Part shown: one piece after another, positions 1-11,199 of the stretch
How the letters are laid out: every line of letters starts with the position of its first letter
How positions within the stretch are numbered: the first letter of the stretch is position 1
From: Sympetrum striolatum
Taxonomy: Eukaryota > Arthropoda > Insecta > Odonata > Libellulidae
Assembly: GCA_947579665.1 (NCBI GenBank)
Contig: OX388349.1
Location: 19,190,459-19,254,458, forward strand
Length of the DNA: 64,000 nt
Direction: 5' to 3'
Notes under the pieces: generated by a model
The model's database searches: none
What the model was told of the DNA's origin: nothing
The model's input: only the letters and a program-made list of their open reading frames with translations
Program-made: the position numbers and the translations under genes

Positions 1-73
1 TCCTGAACCCCATTAGCCACTAAAAGCCATTGAGAGGGAATGAGGGTTATCAGTTGAAATGAGGGATGAGGAT
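1..73 (-). repeat. CCTCACTCC dispersed family, minus-strand copy at window start
   Basis: On the minus strand: CCTCATCCCTCATTTC, CCTCATTCCCTCTCAATGGC, TTTTAGTGGCTAATGGGGTT. It is cut by the window edge and abuts retroelement 3'-end copy 1. Confidence 0.6.
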
Positions 74-160
74 TTTTTAATAATATGAATAATAAAAGGT
101 CTTTATTCGAGGAAGATTGAGACCTGGAAGTCTCTTCTTACATCCAACCCATCGTCATAT
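74..160 (-). repeat. Retroelement 3'-end family, copy 1 (with TTA-rich tail)
   Basis: Read on the minus strand: GGGTTGGATG, the hairpin region GAGACTTCCAGGTCTC, CAATCTTCC, then AATAAAGACC (signal at 102-107) and a tail of TTATT repeats. It matches the copies near 6.5, 10.7, 22.9, 33.8 and 53.7 kb. The polyadenylation-type signal next to a microsatellite tail suggests the 3' end of a non-LTR element or SINE. Confidence 0.7.
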
Positions 161-163
161 GAG

Positions 164-3100
164 AAACAGAAAGAATGAGAGTTTGCAAAAGTACACGAAG
201 AAAATATGTGGATTTAAGAAAAAACCTAAGCTGGGGGCTCAGGAAAAAATTTCCACTGCAGGAAAACACTCATAGGAAAGGGAATGTGGAAAGCCTAGGA
301 ATCCTACAGATAGAAAGCGATATTTTGTGATAAAGGAGAATGAAAAGAGTTACGAAAGACAAGCAGAGAATAGATAAAAATTATACAAAAAAGACGGGAA
401 AAATACATATTCACTTCAAGCAATCAAATCAATTAAATCATCTACACAAATGACACTAATTATAGATGAATTCAAAATAATCATTAACAATAGGATATAT
501 CTCAATGAAGGAAATGAAATTACAATCAGAAACGCATACAAATACAAGATAAAAAGGTTTAATATACTAATTACAAGATGAAAGTAGAAGAAAATGTTGC
601 AAGAATTATAGTCTAACAAAGATAAAACACGTAGAAATATTTTAAGAATAAGATTACAATTTGAAACACATACAAATGCAAGATTAAATTTTAACTTTAC
701 CTCGGAACCATTACAGATTAAATTGTTGTAGAAAATAGAATATGTCATCTTTAAATGAAGTTTAATTATATATGTGTCAAAAACAGAGGAATCATAACCT
801 GGATGTTGAAATCACGTCAAGACGTTATGTATATCATAGATGAAAATATGAACAGTTTGTGTATGTCTGAAGTTATAATTCTGGAGGTGGTGTTGGGTCC
901 TCATCCATTCATTAATTAGCAAACTCATGCCTTAACGAGGAAGTGTGTCTCACTAGTCATGATGAGGATTAGAGTAGTTTGACCTTGTTTTCCTCTTTGA
1001 GAGAGGACCTGGACCAAGTCCACCCAAATGCAGTACAATGACCTTATGAAAAATACTTTCCACAGCATTCAAATAGGGATAACCAAGATGAATACCATAC
1101 TCTGCATCATTTCTACCTCACTAACGCTCTGACTAAAAAAGCAATGGGAAAGACTAAGAAGCTCTTAAATGGATATATTCTCCATCTTCCTAGTTTTAAA
1201 TGACAAATAATCACCCTTCCATTCATCAAGGAATTGTACCAGTATCGTTATCTTTGCTATCTCTTAACTTTAACCCAATCCCCTTATCTGGGCTAATTTA
1301 TTCCTGGGAGTGAGCTCCTTATTTCTCCGAATGCCCTTACGTAAGTCGCACTGCTTCATACATCAACTTATCTTCCTTCTAATTACGAGAGTTTCTCAGC
1401 TAGGAGTTTCTAATGTGCCCGCAACGGTGTCTCTACCGGATCTTCCTGGTACTTACCTTGTAGTCTTGTTGTTTTCTCAGCGTGTTCCTTCCCCAAGAAA
1501 CACTAGTTGCATATTCTACGTGAGACCCGACTAAGTTCCCATATGCTGATATACGCCTCTCTTTTGGGTTCCTAATTGCGGAACGCAGCTTCTTGAATGC
1601 TCCTGCGATTGTGCTATCAAATGTCCCAAACGTACGTCTCTGTTAAAATTCAAAGACTTTGCGGAGACTTTGCCGTTGCTGAGCTTCGGGTGTAGAGTAT
1701 TCGCTAACCGTCTTTTGAGGTAGTTTGTTTACCTCGTAAGGGTATTTGAATTCCTTTTTGATCTTCGGATAAACGTATCTAAACTTGAATATTGATTTTA
1801 CTTGAAAGTAGCCGAAGTGCTTGGAGTTTTACGGAAGGAATGCAAAGGACGTTTTAAATAAAATTGCATCCTGACTCTAAAACTGCCAGAAGTCTAAATT
1901 TCCACCAAACTTTTATCTATCCTCCCTATTTTTATTTATATATATTTGAAACTTAAGTTCATAGAAAAATAAGGAAAAGAACGTTTTGATTATTTAGTTC
2001 GCCGTGTACCATTCTGGATATAGTTTCCCTTGATCGTGTCCGATGAAATATTATCTGTGGGAGAATTGGGATGTTTTCAAATTCAACTCAATAGAGTCAA
2101 GTCAATGTCAATAGAGACCATCGTAAATGCACCATCGCATGTAATTCATTTTATGAAAGTACGAGGAATAATAATTAATGGTATCTTGGCAAGTTTTCCT
2201 GAAAGTAGTGCTGTTTCATGAAACATTATTTTTGGGATTTGTCTTTGAAAGACTTCTTTCTATTAATGTACCAAGTTGTGAACCAAAGAGCCAATAAAAT
2301 TTTAATTATTATTTACAACATATTGAAAAACTGCCGATATTGTCTATTATAAGGCTTAAAAATGTATAATCACTTAAATGTTACATTAAACATCTTATTT
2401 TGAAATTGAATGTTATTAAAATGTAATTACCAACGCATTCGCAATGGACATATTTGTACCTGCCCTACGCAGTGAGAGGTGATTTCACAATTCCCTTTCG
2501 TAATCATAATGAAACATTTATAAAACCGCATGAGTTATAAAATAAATGAAAATCTTAATTTACAATTCATAGCTAAAAATCTCGTCAAAAAAGACTGAAC
2601 CAACTTAAACAGAACTTTTTTTACTAAAAAAATTCCTACTCTGTACAGGATACAGCCACCATCGAGTTGAATGTATTAATTAGCGGTTTGTTGCCTGTCT
2701 CGGAAGAACCACTAGAAACCATATTTCGGTATCGTCTACAGAACTTCCTCGGTCTTCTTCAGAAAATGCTTAAATGAACCATCAGCTTTCGGGATCGTAA
2801 TGGTAATTCCAAGCACATCTCCTGTTATGATGGACTTTAAGTATTCATCGCTTGAATACGATGAAGCTCCGATTTTGTGTCAAGGATGATACGTTGCCAC
2901 TCGCACCACATTCAGGCACCGGGAATCTCATAATCTAAGTGGTACTGGCACATAGCAAGAGGAAGTGTTCTTGCAAGTCGATCAGTGTATATCCATGAAA
3001 AATCTGCAGCGTGTCCTTTAGTCTATGTATTGTTATTCGTTGATATTCCTGAAAAATTACAGCAGGTGCGGTTTCTGATACTTTCAAGCTCAACTTTGTG

Positions 3101-6100
3101 GAAGGAAGGTATGATAAAAGAAACAGTGAACACTTAATACATTCCCGCAGATATATTTCACGGCAACTGTCTGCGTCAATGAATTTAGGTGACTAGTTTC
3201 ATCGATGCCTGAAGATTTCAATTAATTAACAGAACTAGTTTCCTTGGAAATATTTCTGTAAAAGTTATTAAGAGTTCATTGTTTCATTTATCTGTGGTTT
3301 CCTATACCAAGGTGAATTGATTGCCACGCTTTGGTGTCGAAAAACTCCCTTCATAAAACTCTTTGAACCGTGAAAATACGGTTGATTGAGGCGAAAAATT
3401 GAGGCAAATGCATTCTGTAACGTTCTTCTCGCTTTCAATTTCGAATCACTGCAGACGCAAAAATTCAACTTCTCATCACGAAACCAATCCATTTTACATC
3501 CTCTACAGGCAAATGGGGAACTTTGCAGTGTTTCACGAATGTTTTGAATGCCGCTTGCATCTACGAATAAACAAAATGTATACTTTATACATCGGGTTCA
3601 GTAAATGAGTGATGGGAAAACGCTTGACGCACATTCTATAAATTTAGGGTAGAAATAAATGAGAAAAAATTGGATTAAGTATTTACAAAAGCATTCTACC
3701 AACTCCACCCACTGTCTTCCATCAATTTACATCGCAAACACATCAGTTTTTTCAAATTTTCAAACTTCTAATGTGATTCCCTCCTCTTGTGTGGCTATCT
3801 CTGTTGTTTGCATTCATCCTAAGTAAGTTAAGTGAGTCAAATGCAGCATTTCCTTTATATCTTTTTACAGCGTCACTCATCGTCGTCTGCAAACCGTAAA
3901 TCCGCGGTTTCTCGCTTCATTTGTTCCCCTTCCCGTCTTTTACAAGTCCTCAGGATTTCAACCGCCCAACTTTGAATATTTTTGCTTCAGATTGCCGTCT
4001 TTCTGCAACAAACACCGGTCTTTCAGCGCATCCCGCGTTTACCTTTCCGAGGAAACAGCAAACGCCACTCTATGTTTCTATGCTCTGAATCTCTCAGGGT
4101 ATTTATAGCCCTTTGCTAAAAGCGCAGTTTATTGTGGTTGCATTTTCTTTGATGCTCTCTCTCTCTGCGCCTAAATGGCAACGCGGTTTCAAAGGTGGCA
4201 GCACAATCTCTCATTTTCCCGCCTTTTTTTTCTCTGACCTGTAAACAGTCCTCCACAAAATCATAAACTTTGTCCTGTCGTCGGCATTAAAGAGTCGGCG
4301 AGATGGGCGTGTAATTGCGCTAAGTAATTGCTGCGGCTGTTTGAAGTCACCACATTTGACTGCAAAAGGATTTGGGAACGCACACAGCTTTGCGTGTTGC
4401 TCAAAGGGGGATGTTGTTTAAATTTGGGGAAAACATGCTAACCCCCTTGATATCGAGAAGGAAGACTTTCGTGGAATAATTAATCCATTGAGGATCACCA
4501 CTTTGGGTATTTTTTTACTCCAACGTAAACAGCCTCGGTAACCATGGAGTGCAGAAAAAAGTTGGATCAGCAAATTGATAACGAGCTTCATGGTGCCCCA
4601 AAAGGGAGAGGAAGAATGGAGAAATACAAGTATAATGAGGTGCAGAATAAAGAAGATGGAGATATATGTAGGAGTATTACAGAAGTATGAACGTAGGGAT
4701 GGGATATACAAGAGTATCACGGTTGGAAGATAATTTTAATGGTTGTAAAGGAAGAAGTAGACCGAAAAATGTTGGTTTGATGAATAAAATACTGCATAGA
4801 AATTATGTATGTAACTATATGAGAGAAAGGAAAGGTATAAAATGATGTATGGAAACATTTGTGCTTGAATAAGTAAACATGAAGGAGTATCATGAGTGAT
4901 TAAAAAGGGAGAGGAAGATACAAGGAATTTCTGTGAAATTTGGTAAAGGGAAATCTAAAGAGATGCTGTATTTACAATCTAGATTGAAGGTAAATTAGGA
5001 AAATATTCACATATGAATTTGTTTAAAGCGATATATAAATGGAAGGAAAAGAAAGAGGGTAGTATTACAAATGAATGATAATTCCTCGAAAGATAATATC
5101 CTGAGTGATATATATTTCTTATGGTGCTAGAATAAAACAGGTATTTCATTCAGTTTCTGAGCTAAAGAAAAGAGTCAATGGCTGAAATGGTATGTAAAAA
5201 CAATGTTTACAGTTGAAAGTTGAGAGGATGAATACAAGATAGGTTAAACTTAGTGATTAAGAATCTGAAGAGAAGAGGTATAAAATCTTAAAGTATAAAA
5301 GTGAATGTTAGGAAAGATGCATGGATCTAGCGAAGTGAGTATGGTCTATGACTTTTCTATAACCAAGACTAAGAAGGTATACGAGAGAATAGTAATAGTT
5401 TGGGTGACTTATAAACATATATTTATCGCTTAGCGACTTGAAAGGAGTACTTTAAGGGTTTTGCCTTTTAGAATACATACATGAATTTAAATGATTCTAA
5501 AGGAAGTTAAGGGCAGAGAAATAAGTTGGTTGAATGGAAAATCCCAAAAGGGTGCTCACCGGAAAGGAATGAAAGTAAAAGCTATGAATTTATGTTTCTA
5601 TTGCACGATCGGCAAAAAGTTCGTTCAAATTTATGGCCATTTAAAATTTCGTGCCATATATAATGGCTGACTCGTTGCCAAAAATTAAGAAAGTAACGGA
5701 GGATATCAAGAAAAACAAAAGTGACGGGCATAAATCAGAGTGGGAGATTTAGGTGCTTTGGCGGTAGTCCAAAAAGAATCTGGGGAAGGAGAATTCGATT
5801 GAAGGGGGCGTATTTATGGGAAATTGCTTCAATTAGGCACACGATGGCCTCTCAATGAAGCGGAAGTTGTTTGTGTCAACAGGTATTCGAGAGGATTCCT
5901 CAAATGGCACTCTATTTGCTTTATAATCTGCTCAATTTCCTCCTCTTTGTTTTACAAACTGAAAACATGCGCTGTTCCCTTGCTGAGTAAGCATCTGCCT
6001 CGATTATTTGCAGTACTCTTTCATATAATATCCCATTCCTGTATTTAGCTTACTATTTTTTCACATACATAATTTTTTCCATACCTATTTTCCATTTTTC

Positions 6101-6158
6101 CGCAAAGCTACTTGCATCTTTTCTATCTGACATCCCATTCATCTAACCATCTCTAGCT
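164..6158. other. AT-rich non-coding stretch, no gene found
   Basis: No supported gene. About 4550-5560 is purine-rich on the plus strand and holds two AAAAGGGAGAGGAAGA blocks, which suggests an unrecognisable retroelement relic. About 880-960 has short CCTCATCC and CATGATGAGGATT blocks loosely like the CCTCACTCC family. The rest shows only short random open frames. Confidence 0.6.
4598..4618 (+). repeat. AAAAGGGAGAGGAAGAAT dispersed motif
   Basis: An 18-20-bp match recurs at 4902-4918 (plus), 6159-6180 (minus) and 59204-59225 (minus), with a weaker copy at 53668-53689 (minus). It may be a conserved bit of an old retroelement, since KGRGR-type codons are common near the end of non-LTR ORFs. 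Confidence 0.45.
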
Positions 6159-6550
6159 CATTCTTCCTCTCCCTTTTGGAACCATTCGCGTTCTTCTTCA
6201 CAGTGTTTGCTGAAAAAAATCTTCAAGGATAATAACTTCGAAACCTAACTCTTCGAAAGACCTTCTTCGAAAATGAACTCTTCGAACGGTCAAATTCATG
6301 GTTATAATGAATTCTTTAAAAATATACCACTCTAAGGAATCTGATATTATTCAACAATCATATTAAAAGAACTGATTTGCAGTTTAAATTTATTCAGTAA
6401 ATCGCCAGGAATCTGAAGTTGAACGTAATTAAATTCAACACTAAACATTATTTAACATTTTAAATTGCAATCAAACACAACCCAACCCTAAACCAACCCA
6501 ACCAACCACAATTCTTCTAATTTTTTCTCTTTAGATTGATTTTTATACAT

Positions 6551-6615
6551 TGTATGACGATGGGTTAGGTGAAAAAAGAGACTTTTAGTCTCAATCTCGC
6601 CCGAATGAAGAAGTA
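6551..6615 (+). repeat. Retroelement 3'-end family, copy 2
   Basis: GATGGGTTAGGTG, then AGAGACTTTTAGTCTC, then AATCTCGCCCGAATGAAG. The AATAAA position has become GAATGAA. The hairpin is intact. Confidence 0.65.
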
Positions 6616-7800
6616 ATGGTTAATGATGGATAAATCCAGGTACGAGTGAGTGTTCTATGGAAGAGTTTATCATTCAAAGATTTTTTAAGAATTGGTATGC
6701 CTGCCTCACGGTATCGCTTGTTTACCACTTTCTCTAAGGTTTCAATTGTCTCTATCCTTAACATCTCCATCTAAATACGAAAACGTTTTAACAGACTCCC
6801 TTTTCATTCTTTACCCTCGTATATTTATTCTCTTCGGCATTTCAATCGTTACTCCAGTCAACGTATTTTAGGTCTTTCACTTCTTTATAGAATCATTCAA
6901 TGTCTCTTTACGAATCATTTAGTCTTTCTTCTCTCGATCATAAACTCTTAATAGTACATTGGCTGGGGCTTTACGTTACATTGTCATACTTTCTGAAATT
7001 TAAAATATTTTAGAAAACATATGACGCATTTTTAAGCTTCCTTTGAATTCTCAAGTTAATTATTCGTTCCAAGATTACGTTCAGTGCATCTCATCAACAT
7101 CAAAAATAGATAGATAATTATTTTCTCTAACGTTACTTCTTCGTAAGGGCATGTTTTTTGTCATAGATTAAAAACCAAAATTCATCATTTTTAAATGGTT
7201 TTCTCTCTAAGCAAGGATTTTTGGAGCTGAGGGTATCTAAATTACTCAGATTTTTCTCTGCGTTTATTGGAATTGGAGCATTTCTGTATTTGAGCATTCT
7301 CATACTGAAATAAGTCTTAAATTCGTGAGAAGATGTTCTAAATCATAGATTCGACTTGCAATGAGGGACGACATTAAACTTAACACGTCAAGCTTTGCGG
7401 CTGGAAGCGTTGTAGCTTTCTGGTGGGCTTTCCATTGTTGGAGGGTAGTTTCGTAATGTAAAGCTCCATTTGCCTTGATACTCTCTGAGCATCCCGTTTA
7501 CAGAGTGGAAAGGTAGCTTAGTGGTCATGATAAATTCCCGAAAAGTAGGAGACCTTGGTAAGAGTTTTCCTATTATCTTGGTAAGAGTGTATATTTTTCA
7601 TCTCTGATTATTTATTCTTGGGATCATATAGACTTTCGGTTGAAAACATATGCTTGATAAGTTCCATTACGCATTGTGAATTCCAATAGCTGATCAGCCT
7701 CGGTACGATCAAGAAGGGAAATAAGACGTCTGTCATTTACCTCCATGGCCTTTTAGCATATAAATGGAGGTGATGGTAAATGCAGATTGAGAAGCTCTAG

Positions 7801-8489
7801 TATGTTAGAGTAAATGCTGGTGGAGAGACTCCGGAGTCAGTAATGTATGCAGACGACAAAGCAGTGTATTTAACTTGAGAGAGAATTGCAACTACTGCTA
7901 AAGGAGGTTTTCAGTGATGAATGAGTTTCGGGATCGGAAAATTAGGCCAGAAATATTGATGATATGAGATTTGCCGAAGTGAAGAAGGTTCCGCTAACAA
8001 TTCGTGTGGATGAGGTAAAATAAACAGGTGGATTTACGTGGGGAGTGTTCTTTTCGAAGGTTGTGGTGCAAATGTAAGGTAAAAATTAGGTCAAGTTTCA
8101 TAAGTGAAATGATGATAACGACATGGTAAATATATAAACTCAGACAAATTTGGAAATCAGGATAATATTTGCGAAATTCTTGGCTTGGAATGCTTTGGTT
8201 GATGGATGTAAATCATAGGCGCTAATAAAAGGAAGGCATCAAAAGATTGGAGGCCTTCGGGATATTGCTAAGGGATAGGATGGAAAAAGTTGCTTGGAAG
8301 AAAAACAAACAAGGAAATGCTGGAGATGGTCAGAATGGGGAAGGGTTTTGATAGAGGAAATAAAACAGAGGCAGAAGAACTGAGATATTGGGAAAGGAGA
8401 AGATGTGATAAATAAAGCAATAGCTGGTGGAATGCAAGAAAAAACACAGAGGAAGACAAATACCAATGATGTTAGATGATTTGATATAA
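7801..8489 (+). pseudogene. Non-LTR retrotransposon reverse transcriptase relic
   Basis: A frame-shifted C-terminal reverse transcriptase remnant. YADD, the catalytic box of RT domain 5, is encoded at 7846-7857 within the context ESVMYADDKAVYLT. Downstream, in other frames, come W-N-A-L-V-D-G-C-K-S (from 8186), which fits the usual W...YGCE block after the RT; then K-T-N-K-E-M-L-E-M-V (about 8302-8331), which fits the TNEEVL block; and finally G-R-Q-I-P-M-M-L-D-D-L (from 8451), which fits the closing GRPR..MLDD block. The order and spacing follow the C-terminal part of many insect endonuclease-reverse transcriptases. Several stops and at least three frame changes show an old, dead copy. The 5' boundary is unclear because the frame upstream closes at 7798-7800. 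Confidence 0.75.
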
Positions 8490-9930
8490 GACTGTTCAAA
8501 ATACTCTTAGCTGAAGTTTTAACCTACCAATCTATAAAATTATTACTCGTAAATAAACATATCTTAGAAATTTTATTCCTTGATAAAGAAAGTTGATTAT
8601 AGTTATTAGGGAAACGGACTATCATAATTAACTTCCAATCCATCGATCAATTAATTACCTACCTATCTGCTCTATTTATTTAGTATATCGTTGCAATTCT
8701 ATCAAAACTGTCGGAAATTGTGACAACTTATCTATTTAACCTTATTTCAACTCTGAATACGTTTTTAAACCTGTTTTCATTATCAATAATACGCTATATT
8801 AAAAGCAAGTCACGTCTAAAATGTTATTTATTTAAAGTAATTGACTTAATCCCATTTATTTATCCCGCGAAATTCATGATAAATTAGTTAATATACATAA
8901 TTTATGAAACGTTAATTAAAACTTCTTTATTTAACGTCATTTTATGCGTAATTTTCATTAAATTTCTTTGCGTGGTAAATAAAGAATATCTATTGGGATG
9001 AAAGTAGTTGCGTGAGAGCACTGAATAATTGAAGGTAATACCATTGGTCTAATTCAGGGGTCTTTGAAGAGAGTACGGGGTTAATTGAGTCATGGAGTGT
9101 GTCGCTGCGGCCAATGAGGATGGATAATTGTGTTACAAAGGGAAGGTTTAGCCATCTAGAAGTCTATGAAAGGGCGTTAAGCAGGGAATCTATTGGGGAC
9201 TAATGTGGGTGGAAAAGTACCAGTGGGAATGTGACGCCGAAACTTTTCTTAGTTAAAGTTTCATAACCGATTTCCCCGTGAACGCACTGCCGTCACGAGA
9301 ATGTCACTGCGACTGTGAAGCCCTTCACAATGCACGTATCTTTGTTTCTCGGCTCCATTGGGAGGCTGCGGCGAGTAAATGCAATGCGGTCTGAGGAGTC
9401 ATCTGCAGACCGTGCTGCTCGTAGCGGTCGGAGTCGCAATTGAGGTGACGTCCTTATTTCCATTCTAATCTCGTCGTCTCCTTAGAGATGATTATTTTCC
9501 CGAGAGCAGTTAAACGGCTTATCTCGTATCCATGACGGCCCGCGTGTGCAGCAGGACTGCAATCTTTTGTGAGCCATCGGATTGTCCGACGAATTTCAAT
9601 GGGGGAATTTCAAGCATATGCTTACATGCACCTCCGTTTAGAAAGTGCTGAAAAGTGAAAAAGTTTTTAATTTATTTTCAAGGTATATTAAACAAAATTA
9701 ATAAAATATCGTAGTGTAGATACAGGAGCCAAATATTCGTAATGTGTTTTCAATGCTCCTATTGACGAAAATGCTAAAGAGGAACGAAATTGACCTGTTT
9801 TTTTCATCTTAATTAAACTTACAGTTTTAATAATATATTCTGAGATAACAGTTTTAAATAGCTGTATATTGTGTAGAATAAAAATTATTCATTCAAGTGG
9901 ATTATTTGCGGTAAATCCAAAGTTGGAATT
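8490..9930. other. AT-rich stretch with a GC-richer patch at 9.2-9.57 kb
   Basis: 8490-8990 is very AT-rich with TATTTATTTA-like runs. 9210-9570 is richer in CG dinucleotides but has no usable open frame. It might be a regulatory or conserved non-coding segment, though the sequence alone does not show that. Confidence 0.4.
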
Positions 9931-10295
9931 GAAAAATTACAGAAATTAGATGGGTAATTGACTTTAAAATATATTAAATGCAATAATATGCATTTATTTA
10001 ATTACATTTTATTTTCGTTTTCCAAATGGATGTATAAAAGATATCTTACGTTTGATTTATCCCCAGTCCTCATCATGGCAGTGAGATCATGAAAGCTAAT
10101 GAATAATGATGAGAAAAATTGCAAAAATAAGATGGGTATTTGACTTCTAAATATATTAAATGCAATTAATATGCATTTGTTGAAATATATTTTATTTTCG
10201 TTTTACAAATGAAAGGATAAAAGATATATTACGTTTAATTTATCCCCAGTCCTCGTCATGGCAGTGAGATCATGAAAGCTAATGAATAATGATGA
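9931..10295. repeat. Two-copy 182-bp tandem duplication
   Basis: Copy 1 (9931-10112) and copy 2 (10113-10295) align end to end at roughly 88-90 percent. Each ends in TCATGGCAGTGAGATCATGA followed by AAGCTAATGAATAATGATGA. The last block resembles sequence near 29.19 kb (GAAAGCTAATGAG), so the duplicated unit may itself contain a dispersed repeat. Confidence 0.9.
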
Positions 10296-10673
10296 GAAAT
10301 ACCATCTTGTTAGCTTCTTATAGAATACTATGGAAGACTTTACTCTTAAGGTCACTTTCTGGCAATAAGATGACTTATTCCACAAGCATCCTGGTCTGAT
10401 ATGAATAGCACCGGAATGATAAATCACTCCTCATCTTGAAAGTATCCCTCGTCCCTCTTCGAAGCTATTTAAACTAATTTTGGTTGAGTTGAGTATCTGA
10501 TCACTCTTGTAAAACAATGATTTACCAAAAAAGTGTAAAGCTTAACATTATGGTTAAAGGTAGATTGAATACATAGGTGTCTATCATAGAGACCTTGGAA
10601 GGGATGAAAATAGTTTCTCTTAATACTTAACATTCCTTCAAATCAACTTATATTTGTTAACTTAAATGCTTGT

Positions 10674-10743
10674 GGTTAAATGGAAGATGGGACTAAAAAG
10701 TCCCAATTTCGCCTAATAAAGACCTTTGTATGTATGCATGTAT
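10674..10743 (+). repeat. Retroelement 3'-end family, copy 3
   Basis: GGTTAAATGGAAGATGGGAC, an AAAAAGTCCC hairpin arm, TTTCGCC, then AATAAAGACC and a TGTATGTATGCA tail. The stem bases changed from GAGACTT to GGGACTA with partial compensation on the other arm (AAGTCCC). Confidence 0.65.
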
Positions 10744-11057
10744 TTTTCACTATACATTAAGAACTGAACATTTATGCTATAAAGAAGGAAACTAACAAAG
10801 GGAGGTACAAATATTAATTAAATATATATTTGCAATTAGATTTTCCTTACGAGTTTTATTCATTGATTGAAATAATAATAGAAAACATAATTGTTAATTT
10901 TGATTGTATTTTAACGTATGAAGTTGCGTGTAGATTGAGTAAAGTTTCTATGTTTCTTCTATCTCCAGTTTGAAAGTATAACTCCCAGTAAAATAACGGA
11001 AATGAGGATATTAACTACGAAATAATGGTAAGGTAAAAATATAGCTGGAATTAGGAC

Positions 11058-11199
11058 ACACATTGTTGGCATCGTCAATTTGTCTATGTAAAAAATCAGG
11101 AAAGTGCAACAATGGTAGTTTTGCCAACACACATTGTAGGTTTCAGCAATTTAACAACATTATCGTGAAAAATACAACAATGTCGCTCTTACCAATATA
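11058..11199. repeat. Two-copy 71-bp CAACAAT repeat
   Basis: ACACATTGTTGGCATCGTCA (11058) and ACACATTGTAGGTTTCAGCA (11129) start two copies 71 bp apart. Each continues through AATTT and a CAACAATG block to a CCAA segment. Confidence 0.65.
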
